This document shows, piece after piece, positions 54,019 through 62,505 of a DNA stretch of 64,000 bases (position 1 is the stretch's first letter; the number at the start of each line of letters is the position of its first letter). The translations under genes and the position numbers were made by a program. The stretch is taken from contig OY282378.1 in assembly GCA_958295835.1 (NCBI GenBank), positions 2,939,694 through 3,003,693 on the forward strand, given 5' to 3'. The stretch is from an uncultured Gammaproteobacteria bacterium (GTDB taxonomy: Bacteria > Pseudomonadota > Gammaproteobacteria > HK1). Below the pieces are notes generated by a model, which saw only the letters and a program-made list of their open reading frames with translations, was not told the origin of the DNA and ran no database searches.

Positions 54019-54575
54019 ATTCCGGCTGTCCGAAGCCGCTGGCCGGCGGCTCGGTGATCGACGGGATGCCGGCGGGGGGCGGATCGCATCCATCCGGTAC
54101 GTCGAGGAGCACGGCTCGATCGCGCAGAGGGATGCCCATGCGCGCGGCAGCGCCCTGCGGAAGGCATACCGCCTGTTTTCCCGGACTCCTGGAAGCCTTC
54201 GAGCCCGCGAGCCATTTGACGACTCTCCAAGCGGCTGCGATAATACAGAAGGGACGAAGTGTGATGCGGAAGCTCTGGCTGCAAAAGCTGTGCAATCGGA
54301 GTATACTCAGGCTGTGAGGCGAACTCCATGGTGGGTGTTTCGGATGTCGGATATCACTACCGGCGGCTCGACGATCAAGGAGATATTCTCGGGGAAGGCG
54401 TCGAACTCGTCCGGCATAATGAGAGAATGCTCCGGCTACTGCGTTTCTCAGGCATATACGTGAGCTGAATCACACAGCCATTTCGGCGTGGACGTTCCTT
54501 AATGTGAGATCGCGAAAATAGCATCTGAAAAGATCTTATACACACCCAACAATCGAACATCCAGATTAATATACA
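54019..54575. other. Gene-poor junction at the left edge of the AT-rich block
   Basis: Contains one excellent sigma-70 promoter, a palindrome GAGTATACTC at 54299-54308 and a 46-codon ATG frame at 54328-54468 that I cannot assign. Composition changes from GC-rich to AT-rich near 54460, so the boundary of the acquired block lies here. No direct repeats or integrase gene marking an insertion were found. Confidence 0.5.
54216..54244 (+). promoter_or_regulatory. Strong sigma-70 type promoter
   Basis: TTGACG (54216-54221), a 17-bp spacer and GATAAT (54239-54244) are close to consensus. The next palindrome GAGTATACTC (54299-54308) is placed where a repressor of the C5-methyltransferase operon could bind. 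It could drive the whole AT-rich block, with a leader of about 320 nt to the methyltransferase gene. Confidence 0.65.
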
Positions 54576-55634
54576 ATGATTGCTATAGATTTATTCTCCG
54601 GCGCAGGTGGAATGAGCACAGGTGCCATCGAAGCCGGAATTGACGTTAGATTCGCTGTGGATAAAGACAGATGTGCTGCTGCTGCGTATCATCAGAATCA
54701 CCCGCATTGTGAAATGTTTGTTGACGACATTCGCCGACTATCTTCACAAAAAATCAAGCAAATTCCCCGTGGATCTGATGGTACTCTTGTGTTTGGCGGT
54801 CCACCATGTCAAGGCTTTTCGTATTCTAATACACGTACCCGAGTCGTGGACAATAAAAATAACTGGTTATTCGAAGACTTCATTCGAGTTGTCAAGATCT
54901 GGCAACCAGATTTCGTTGTCTTTGAAAATGTCCAAGGGATTGTCAATATAGCGAGAGGAATTATTCTCGATATCCTTATTGATCGGCTTGATCGATTAGG
55001 TTACATTTTGGATCACGGTATACTGAACGCAGTCAATTTTGGTGTTCCACAAAAACGCAATCGTTTTTTTTTGATTGGATCTCGAACTGGTAATATAGTC
55101 AAACTTCCTGAAGCGATAACAACGCCGCAACCAATGACAGTCAAAGATGCCATCGCCGATCTTCCTGATCTTGAAAATGGGGCATCCATTTCAAGATTGC
55201 CTTATGGAGATATACCACCATCTGAGTACGCTAAAACGCTACGGAAAAAATTAGATGAATGTTCCAGCAATCTAGTGACTAAAAACAATGATGAGATAAT
55301 ACATCGATATAGATTCGTTCCTCCAGGAGGAAATTGGGGAAACATTCCTCTGCATATGATGAAAAACTACAAAGATAGAAATCGATGCCATACAGGTATT
55401 TATCATAGACTCTATTATAATCGTCCGTCTGTAGTCATTGGTAATTATAGAAAGAATATGTTAATTCATCCATTAAAGAATCGAGGTCTTTCGGTTCGTG
55501 AAGCTGCTCGCATACAATCATTTCCGGATTCGTATGAATTCTTTGGATCTATAGGATTTCAACAGCAACAGGTAGCTGATGCTGTGCCACCAAAATTAGC
55601 TAGATACGTATTCAAGCAGCTTCCTGTAGAGTAA
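54576..55634 (+). CDS. DNA (cytosine-5) methyltransferase
   Basis: The 352-residue enzyme has all main C5-MTase motifs in order: I IDLFSGAGGMSTG (4-16), IV GGPPCQGFSYS (about 76, catalytic Cys), VI FENVQG (about 116), VIII PQKRNRFFLIGS, and IX/X LSVREAARIQSFPD with QVADAVPPKLA. The target-recognition region is short. The recognised sequence cannot be inferred. No restriction endonuclease follows; the next three genes form a coupled set. AT-rich codons differ strongly from the flanking genes, a sign of horizontal transfer. Confidence 0.94.
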   Translation: MIAIDLFSGAGGMSTGAIEAGIDVRFAVDKDRCAAAAYHQNHPHCEMFVDDIRRLSSQKIKQIPRGSDGTLVFGGPPCQGFSYSNTRTRVVDNKNNWLFEDFIRVVKIWQPDFVVFENVQGIVNIARGIILDILIDRLDRLGYILDHGILNAVNFGVPQKRNRFFLIGSRTGNIVKLPEAITTPQPMTVKDAIADLPDLENGASISRLPYGDIPPSEYAKTLRKKLDECSSNLVTKNNDEIIHRYRFVPPGGNWGNIPLHMMKNYKDRNRCHTGIYHRLYYNRPSVVIGNYRKNMLIHPLKNRGLSVREAARIQSFPDSYEFFGSIGFQQQQVADAVPPKLARYVFKQLPVE

Positions 55635-55669
55635 GAAAGATCTGCCAGAGAATATTTTTTGGAGAAACA

Positions 55670-56686
55670 ATGATGTCAGACCAAAATTTTGATGATCAGT
55701 TACGTGATAAAATTCTGGCAGAATTTGATGAAGATAAAGGTCGTCAAATAGCCAGTGCCTATGAACACACCCAGTCCAGGCTCCAGAGTGAGGTCTACGA
55801 GAATATCCGCGGTGCTGAACCAAGCCTTTCCGATCATGGTTCGACTCATATCTCAAATATAAAGAACAACGTCATACGTCTTCTCTCTGACAATGGTGTA
55901 CTAGAAAATCTATCAGGCATCGAAATGTATTGCCTTGGGATGTTTATTCTCTTTCATGATGCAGGTAACATTTATGGACGAAAAGATCATCATGAAATGG
56001 TTGGTAGACTTTTTGATCGTATCCGTGGAGCATCTCCAGCGCTTCGCCGCGAAAAGACGCTGATTGTCCGAGCTACACGCGCACATACGGGAACAGCGCA
56101 GGACGGATCGTATGACACCCTGAAAGAACTCAGTGAAACTGATCATTTAGAAGGTCAGCCTGTGCGCCTACGAGAGCTGGCGGCAATACTGCGTTTTGCA
56201 GATGAATTAGCAGAGGGTCCGCAACGTACATCGGAGTTTATGCAAGAAGAGAATCTTTATGATCCAGAGTCCAAGAAATTTCATGATTATGCTAACAGCA
56301 CACATATTCTCATCCAACGTAACAATAACCGAATTATTTTGACTTATGAAATAATCATCGACATAGACAAATCCGATCAAGATCGGGAACGATGTCTTTC
56401 TAACTTTCTGGAATTCGTTTACTCCAGAATTATAAAATTGAATCAAGAGCGCCAATATGCGCGTTACTATAGCAAAATTCTTGAAGCGTTTAAATTTACC
56501 GAGATTAAATTCAATTTCCATTGTGGCAATGACATCCTCGATATCAATCTTATGCCTCTCAAATTAACAGATATTATCATTCCTGGTGAACCGGCGAAGC
56601 AGATTTCAGACATAGATGTATCATATTCGATTGAATCCCTTGTTAGCAGTTTGCTCTCAAAGTGTCCTATGAGGTCGGATCCATGA
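55670..56686 (+). CDS. HD-domain protein (HD-CE-like), defence-associated
   Basis: The 338-residue protein has metal-dependent phosphohydrolase marks: LSDHGSTHISNIKNNVIRLL (His pair), LFHDAGNIYG (HD near 95), TRAHTG and LRFADELAEG (Asp). This is the pattern of an HD nucleotide phosphohydrolase used in bacterial conflict systems. The C-terminal half is helical and hydrophilic with no known domain. It is 35 bp after the methyltransferase and overlaps the ATPase start by 4 bp (ATGA), so the genes are translated together. It may sense or degrade a nucleotide signal; that is inference. Confidence 0.75.
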   Translation: MMSDQNFDDQLRDKILAEFDEDKGRQIASAYEHTQSRLQSEVYENIRGAEPSLSDHGSTHISNIKNNVIRLLSDNGVLENLSGIEMYCLGMFILFHDAGNIYGRKDHHEMVGRLFDRIRGASPALRREKTLIVRATRAHTGTAQDGSYDTLKELSETDHLEGQPVRLRELAAILRFADELAEGPQRTSEFMQEENLYDPESKKFHDYANSTHILIQRNNNRIILTYEIIIDIDKSDQDRERCLSNFLEFVYSRIIKLNQERQYARYYSKILEAFKFTEIKFNFHCGNDILDINLMPLKLTDIIIPGEPAKQISDIDVSYSIESLVSSLLSKCPMRSDP

Positions 56687-58428
56687 AATTAGATAATAAC
56701 CCGTTTGAGTACGAAGCTGCAAACAACCTGACGGATGAAATGATAGCCAAGTACTACATAGACGATTTCAATTATGCCCGTTTTATCCAATCAAAGCGCA
56801 ACATCTTTCTGGTTGGAGAACGTGGTAGCGGCAAAACAATGGCATTGCTATTTAATAGATGGCGTATTCAGAGGTTTCTGGCAAGACAGAAAGGAGAAGA
56901 GTTGCCAATTTCTACAATTGGTATATACATACCTTGTAATACTCCATTGACTCACAAGACAGAATATCAGTTAGTTGATAACTTCCGGGCATCTGTCCTT
57001 TCGGAACACTTTTTGGTGTTGTCACTAACGCATAGCTTAGCAGAAACTCTATCAGAGACTCCTGAAATACTTGAAGGTGCCAATGAGTCTGCACTATGTA
57101 AAGAAGCTGAGTTTATACTAGGAAATAATTTACCAAAAGAATGCAATTTTTTCGAAGCCATTCAGCAATTTGTTCAGAGAGAGTTATTGGAAACACAGCG
57201 AACTTTGAATTCTTCTGACAGATCCGCATTTTACGAAAATACATTTTCGTTTATATCAGTATTTGTTCCGATTTTGAATATCTTTGCTAATAAAATCCCT
57301 AGACTTGGAGGGTCCCATTTTCTCTTATTGATAGACGATGCACATTCGCTAAATGAACACCAAATCCGAGCATTAAATTCGTGGATTGCGTATCGTGATC
57401 ATTCTCTTTTTAGCTTTAAAGTGGCAGTGGCAAAAGTTGGTACCCAAACGAAAATAACTTCATCGGGCGGATCGATTCTTGAAGGACATGACTATACCGA
57501 AATTGATTTGGAAGTACCATATCAAAATAAAGAATCTATATTTTATAAATTAGCTCGACCTCTAATAAAACGTCGTCTGGAAAATTTTTCTATCGATGCA
57601 GAACCTGAAGATTTCTTTCCAGTAAGTAATACTATGGAAAGACAACTAGAAGAATCGAAACAGATTGTATTTAAAGAGGCAATACTCAAATTTGGGACAA
57701 CAAAGGAAGCATCCAAATCAGTAAAGGATTACGTCTACAAATATAAAAGAGCGCATTATTTTAAAAACCGACCACCTAAAGCAAACAGACCGCCATATTC
57801 CGGTTTTGAGACGTTGGTATTTTTGTCAACTGGTGTTGTCCGTAACCTACTTGAACCATGTTTTTGGATGTTTGATCGGATGATATCTGATTCAAATTCG
57901 GAGAATGGAGAATACTCGAAGAGCATTCCCCATATACCTCCAAAAATACAGACGGAGATCATTTTGGATCGGAGCCAGAAAACATGGGATTGGCTCAGAG
58001 ATAGAATTGCGCAAGATATTGAAGATTGTTCGACTGAGGATGGTCTGTATGCATTTCGGCTGCTTGATTTACTCGCCGTTCATTTTAGACATCGACTTCT
58101 ACATCATGAATCAGAACCATGTGCGCTCTCTTTTACTATTTCGCAACGAGAACCAGATATAATGGAAAAACTAAATCATATAATCGAGATACTTCGGAAG
58201 GCTCAACTATTATACATACGGAATGGCCCATCAAAAGACGATGGCAAACGAGAGACTTATTACGTACCAAATAAGATTCTGTGGCCCAGTCGTGGCTTGG
58301 ATCCTCACGGTCAACATGCGAGAGTTTCCATACCATCTAATGTTCTTTGGAATGCAGCAAAACAGGGTCAAAGTATCAAAGTAAACCAAAACGACGATAG
58401 GCAACAGGAGTTATGGAACAATGAGTGA
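56683..58428 (+). CDS. P-loop ATPase, ORC/CDC6-like
   Basis: The 581-residue ATPase has Walker A LVGERGSGKTMALLF (about 44), Walker B HFLLLIDDAHSLNEH (about 214) and a sensor-like stretch FSFKVAVAKVG. This is the AAA+/ORC-CDC6-like pattern often seen with HD-CE genes in bacterial conflict loci (my recollection of the literature; not checked here). The ATG at 56683 overlaps the HD gene stop (ATGA) and is preferred to GTG 56662. The C-terminal 250 residues are unassigned helices. Its stop overlaps the next start by 8 bp. Confidence 0.72.
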   Translation: MKLDNNPFEYEAANNLTDEMIAKYYIDDFNYARFIQSKRNIFLVGERGSGKTMALLFNRWRIQRFLARQKGEELPISTIGIYIPCNTPLTHKTEYQLVDNFRASVLSEHFLVLSLTHSLAETLSETPEILEGANESALCKEAEFILGNNLPKECNFFEAIQQFVQRELLETQRTLNSSDRSAFYENTFSFISVFVPILNIFANKIPRLGGSHFLLLIDDAHSLNEHQIRALNSWIAYRDHSLFSFKVAVAKVGTQTKITSSGGSILEGHDYTEIDLEVPYQNKESIFYKLARPLIKRRLENFSIDAEPEDFFPVSNTMERQLEESKQIVFKEAILKFGTTKEASKSVKDYVYKYKRAHYFKNRPPKANRPPYSGFETLVFLSTGVVRNLLEPCFWMFDRMISDSNSENGEYSKSIPHIPPKIQTEIILDRSQKTWDWLRDRIAQDIEDCSTEDGLYAFRLLDLLAVHFRHRLLHHESEPCALSFTISQREPDIMEKLNHIIEILRKAQLLYIRNGPSKDDGKRETYYVPNKILWPSRGLDPHGQHARVSIPSNVLWNAAKQGQSIKVNQNDDRQQELWNNE

Positions 58429-59302
58429 TGACCTGCTAATCAGCTTTGCGAGCTGGGAAGATCGATGTCGATTAGGCTTTGATCGTAATCTGAAAAATAA
58501 TCAGATTCTGAAGGCCCTCGTATTCTCCTTCGATGCCTACACAAGGCGTACGAGAGATAGTATGGATGCGATCGGAGATCTATGCATGCAAAGTAACATC
58601 GAACTTACACAAGTGAAACTTAGCGCTGATCAACCGTCGAATAACTGGAAGATAGTTATCAAATCTATAGATGATAATATAGAAGAATGCAAAGAAATAT
58701 TGATCGATATTTCCACAATGCCACGCGAAATAATATGGTACATATTATGGTTGACAGAGCAAAAATCTATACCCACACGGTACGTATACTATAGCCCCCA
58801 AAAATATGGAGATTGGCTGACTCGAGATCCTCGACCACCTAGACTTGTATATAAATTATCAGGTGTTGCGTTACCGTCGGCTAAGACTGCTCTTCTAATA
58901 ACAACCGGCTTTGATCTCCAAAGAGTAAGAAGATTAATTAATTGGTTTGAGCCAGCAAAATTGATTATAGGAATTCAGAACGCATCGCAATTCAGCAGAA
59001 ACGATGAAACGATAAGAAGATACCATAATATGTTCCAGAAAGAATCTGATTGTGCTATTTTTGAACTAAATGCTTTCGATCCAGATCGAGGTATAGCGAC
59101 AATTGAAAAAGAATTGATAAAGATAGATTCTTCATACAATATAATCATGAGTTCTCTGGGCCCAAAACTTACAGCAATATCCTTATATATGATCAAAAAA
59201 GATAATGAGAAAATCGGACTTGTTTATACACCATCTGCTCAGTATAGTCAGGATTATTCGAGTGGTATTGGTAAATGTTTCGATGGTATTGTTCGATCTT
59301 AA
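58421..59302 (+). CDS. Unrecognised 293-aa protein of the AT-rich block
   Basis: I cannot assign a family with confidence. The start is LLISFASWEDRCRLGFDRNL, then an alpha/beta pattern (ALVFSFDAYTRRT, EILIDISTMPREIIWYILWL, TALLITTGFDLQRVRRLINW). The repeated strands ending in Asp or Gly suggest a Rossmann- or CARF/SAVED-like nucleotide-sensor fold, but this is a guess. It overlaps the ATPase gene by 8 bp (ATGAGTGA), so it is a co-translated partner and completes the block. After it, a 167-bp AT-rich stretch leads to the methylase. Confidence 0.6.
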   Translation: MSDDLLISFASWEDRCRLGFDRNLKNNQILKALVFSFDAYTRRTRDSMDAIGDLCMQSNIELTQVKLSADQPSNNWKIVIKSIDDNIEECKEILIDISTMPREIIWYILWLTEQKSIPTRYVYYSPQKYGDWLTRDPRPPRLVYKLSGVALPSAKTALLITTGFDLQRVRRLINWFEPAKLIIGIQNASQFSRNDETIRRYHNMFQKESDCAIFELNAFDPDRGIATIEKELIKIDSSYNIIMSSLGPKLTAISLYMIKKDNEKIGLVYTPSAQYSQDYSSGIGKCFDGIVRS

Positions 59303-59358
59303 TAATAAGAACTCCAAGAACAACCACTATAATCTGATTAAAAAGGCAGACGCTGAAG

Positions 59359-59379
59359 CACCGTTTTGGTGTTTTATTT
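59359..59379 (+). terminator. Weak hairpin with T-tract behind the AT-rich block
   Basis: CACC, five bases, GGTG is followed by TTTTATTTC. The stem is only 4 bp, but the position, 57 bp after the last gene of the block and before the GC-rich methylase gene, fits an intrinsic terminator. Confidence 0.35.
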
Positions 59380-59469
59380 CATTGGCCAATTTATGTAAAT
59401 CCGCTTTCAGTCGAAAATACCCTACTCTCCTGTAGTTTCTGATTGCTCTATCAGCCAAGCGGGGCCTTT

Positions 59470-62400
59470 ATGACTCCGAAGGAGTGCAAGCGGCTGGCGG
59501 AGGTCGATTTCCCCATTGCCGAGGTCTCGCGGCACGCGGCGCGGGAGAAGTCGATCCGGCATGGGCACCCCTCGACCCTGCATCTGTGGTGGGCGCGTCG
59601 TCCGCTGGCGTCGAGCCGGGCGGTGCTGATGGCGCTGCTGCTGCCGGACCCCTGCGACCCGCATTGCCCGGAGGCGTTCAAGCGGGAGGCGCGGCGGATC
59701 CTCCTGGGGATGCACGGGCGGCCGATAGGGTGGACGGCGGCCATCGAACCGGATGAAGGACTGCGGCGAACCCTTCTCAAGTTCATCGCCGACTTCGCCA
59801 ACTGGGACCGCGCCGCGGACCGCACCTGGCTCGATACGGGCCGCGCGCTGGTGAAGGCGGCGCATGGCGAGGAGACGCCCCTGGTCGTGGACCCGTTTGC
59901 GGGCGGCGGCTCGATTCCGCTCGAAGCGTTGCGTCTCGGCTGCGAGGCGTTCGCCAGCGACCTGAATCCGGTCGCCTGCCTGATCCTCAAGGTGATGCTG
60001 GAGGACGTCCCGCGCCACGGGCCGGGGCTGGCCGACGAGCTGCGCAAGGCCGGCGGCGAGATCAAGGCAGCGGCAGAAAGGGCACTGGCCGATCTTTATC
60101 CCAGGGACCGGGACGGGGCGACACCGATTGCCTGGCTGTGGGCGCGCACGGTGCGTTGCGAGGCGCCGACGTGCGGGGCGGAGATTCCGCTGATGCGTTC
60201 GTTCTGGCTGTGCAGGAAGCCGAAGCGCAGGCGGGCGTTGCGTGCGAAGGTCGTGCGGTCCGGGGACGGACCGCCGCGTGTCGAGTTCGAGGTGTTCGAG
60301 CCCGAGAGGGATGGGCAGGTGCGGGCGGGCACCGTCACGCGGGCCAAGGCGGCTTGCCTGTGCTGCGGCGCTGTATTGCCGCCGGAACGGGTGCGGGCGC
60401 AGCTCTTCGAGCAGCGCGGCGGCGCGGACGCGATCTTCGATGGTCAAGGGAAGCGCATCGGCGGCGCGCGCATGACCGCGGTGGCGACGCTCAGGCCCGG
60501 CGAGAAGGGCCGTCATTACCGGCTGCCGGTCGATGCCGATTACGCGGCGGTGCGCAAGGCGCAGTCGCGGCTTGCCGACATCCTCGGCGAGTGGGAGCGC
60601 GGGGGGAGGCAGGGGCTGTGTCCGGTGCCGGACGAGCCGACACCCGCTGGCGGAGGTTCGGGGGCCGGTCGTGCGTTCAGCGTACAACGGTACGGGATGC
60701 TGCAATGGGGCGATCTGTTCACGGCGCGGCAGAAGGTGGCGATGGTGGTTTTCGGCAACTCATGTGATTCCGCTTCCGAACATGACGGAATCAAACGGTT
60801 CGTCGGAATGTCGCTGAGCGGTGTCGCAGACAGGAATGTCTCGCTCGCTACTTGGCGACCGCAGGCAGATCAAGAAAAGGTCGAGCATTTATTCGCCCGG
60901 CAGGCTCTTCCAATGACATGGGATTTTGGTGAAGCAGCTCCGCTGAGCGATTCTACAGGCAGCTTCAATGATCGATTGGCTGTTCTCGCCAGAACCGTTT
61001 CTGCGATTTCAAATACCGAGCTTGATTCCGGCCAAGTCCAGATCTCCGACGCTACCAGGCATCCACTACCCGATCATGCCGCCGATGTCTGGTTCACCGA
61101 TCCACCCTACTACGACGCGATCCCCTATTCGGACCTCTCCGACTTCTTTCTCGTCTGGCTCAAACGTACATTGCCGGATCATCCGTTGTTGCGCGACCCC
61201 TTCGATCCGGACAATCCGCTTTCGCCCAAGACTCGCGAAGCAGTGCAGGACGAGACCAGGGAATGCAACGGTCGCGTCAAGGACCGAGCGTTCTTCGAGG
61301 ACACGATGGGCGACGCCTTCGCCGAAGGCCGCCGTGTATTGGGCGAGGACGGTGTCGGCTCCGTCGTCTTCGCCCACAAGACCACCGAGGGCTGGGAGGC
61401 GCTGCTCAACGGGATGATCCGTGGCGGCTGGACCATCACCGGGTCCTGGCCGATCGCCACCGAAATGGGCTCGCGCCTGCGCGCCCGCGACTCCGCCGCG
61501 CTCGCCACCAGCGTCCACCTCGTCTGCCGGCCTCGCCCCGACGATGCACCGGTCGGCGATTGGGTGGACGTGCTCCGCGCACTGCCCGGGCGCGTGGGCG
61601 ACTGGATGGAGCGGCTTCAGGGCGAGGGCGTTCGCGGCGCGGATCTGGTCTTCGCCTGCATCGGCCCGGCACTGGAGATCTTCAGCCGCTACCGGCAGGT
61701 CGAAACCGCAGAGGGGCGCGAAGTCGGGCTCGCCGAATACCTGGAGAGGGTCTGGGAGGTCGTCGGCCGCACCGCCCTGGAACGAGTGCTCGGCGCCGCC
61801 GAGGCGAAGGCACGCAACGGCGCCGCCGGAGCGCTGGAAGAAGACGCCCGCCTGACCGCCCTCTTTCTCTGGACGTTGCAAAGCACCGGCGCCGATGCTG
61901 CTTCCGGAGACGGTGACGGCGCTACGGACAATGGAGACGACGAGGGGGACGACACACCCCGCGGCAAGCCGAAAGGCTACAGCCTGATCTTCGACGTGGT
62001 GCGCCGCTTCGCCCAGCCGCTCGGCATCCATCTGGATGATTGGGAAGGCCGCATCGTCGAGACCAGCAAGGGCGTGGTGCGGCTGATGGAAGTCGCCGAG
62101 AGGGGGAAGCATCTCTTCGGCGAAGACGGCGCCGCCGCGGTGGCGGAATGGATGGAGCACGATCCGAGCGGCAACGTCCAGCAGGTCCTCTTTCCCGAAG
62201 CGGAATCCGCTCCCAGGAAGAAGCGCGTCCGAGGCCGTGGCGGGAAGGCTCTCGTCGCCGGTGACGCGGAGCTACAGATGCCCGACGCCACCACCCTCGA
62301 CCGCGTCCACGCGGCCATGCTCTTTCAGGCATCGGGTCACAGCCAAGCGCTCCGCAACCTGCTGAAAGCCGAGCAGGAGCGCGGCTCCGACTTCTTCCGC

Positions 62401-62487
62401 TTTGCGAACGCCCTGTCCGCCCTGTACCCTTCGCCCAGCGAGGAAAAGCGTCTCCTGGACGCGATGTTGCTGGCCGTGCCCAGGTAA
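59470..62487 (+). CDS. DUF1156 domain DNA (adenine-type) methylase, defence-associated
   Basis: The 1005-residue protein begins with the DUF1156 mark FPIAEVSRHAAREKSIRHGH followed by PSTLHLWWARRPLASSRA. A SAM-binding DPFAGGGSIPLEAL lies near 141 and the catalytic DPPYYD near 542 of the N6-adenine/N4-cytosine type. Cys-rich parts (CEAPTCGAEIPL, CLCCGAVL) probably bind zinc. Such methylases pair with a SNF2 helicase and an ATPase in anti-phage loci; all three occur here with foreign genes in between. ATG 59470 is the family start. The middle (about 60.75-61.08 kb) is less GC-rich than the rest, which may be a swapped target-recognition segment. Confidence 0.88.
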   Translation: MTPKECKRLAEVDFPIAEVSRHAAREKSIRHGHPSTLHLWWARRPLASSRAVLMALLLPDPCDPHCPEAFKREARRILLGMHGRPIGWTAAIEPDEGLRRTLLKFIADFANWDRAADRTWLDTGRALVKAAHGEETPLVVDPFAGGGSIPLEALRLGCEAFASDLNPVACLILKVMLEDVPRHGPGLADELRKAGGEIKAAAERALADLYPRDRDGATPIAWLWARTVRCEAPTCGAEIPLMRSFWLCRKPKRRRALRAKVVRSGDGPPRVEFEVFEPERDGQVRAGTVTRAKAACLCCGAVLPPERVRAQLFEQRGGADAIFDGQGKRIGGARMTAVATLRPGEKGRHYRLPVDADYAAVRKAQSRLADILGEWERGGRQGLCPVPDEPTPAGGGSGAGRAFSVQRYGMLQWGDLFTARQKVAMVVFGNSCDSASEHDGIKRFVGMSLSGVADRNVSLATWRPQADQEKVEHLFARQALPMTWDFGEAAPLSDSTGSFNDRLAVLARTVSAISNTELDSGQVQISDATRHPLPDHAADVWFTDPPYYDAIPYSDLSDFFLVWLKRTLPDHPLLRDPFDPDNPLSPKTREAVQDETRECNGRVKDRAFFEDTMGDAFAEGRRVLGEDGVGSVVFAHKTTEGWEALLNGMIRGGWTITGSWPIATEMGSRLRARDSAALATSVHLVCRPRPDDAPVGDWVDVLRALPGRVGDWMERLQGEGVRGADLVFACIGPALEIFSRYRQVETAEGREVGLAEYLERVWEVVGRTALERVLGAAEAKARNGAAGALEEDARLTALFLWTLQSTGADAASGDGDGATDNGDDEGDDTPRGKPKGYSLIFDVVRRFAQPLGIHLDDWEGRIVETSKGVVRLMEVAERGKHLFGEDGAAAVAEWMEHDPSGNVQQVLFPEAESAPRKKRVRGRGGKALVAGDAELQMPDATTLDRVHAAMLFQASGHSQALRNLLKAEQERGSDFFRFANALSALYPSPSEEKRLLDAMLLAVPR

Positions 62488-62505
62488 ACGAGAGGGATTG
62501 ATCCC

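Noticed and set aside
53712..54463. A functional methylase gene at 53.7 kb
   Set aside because: Only a central part of the methylase is present and lacks both SAM and catalytic motifs.
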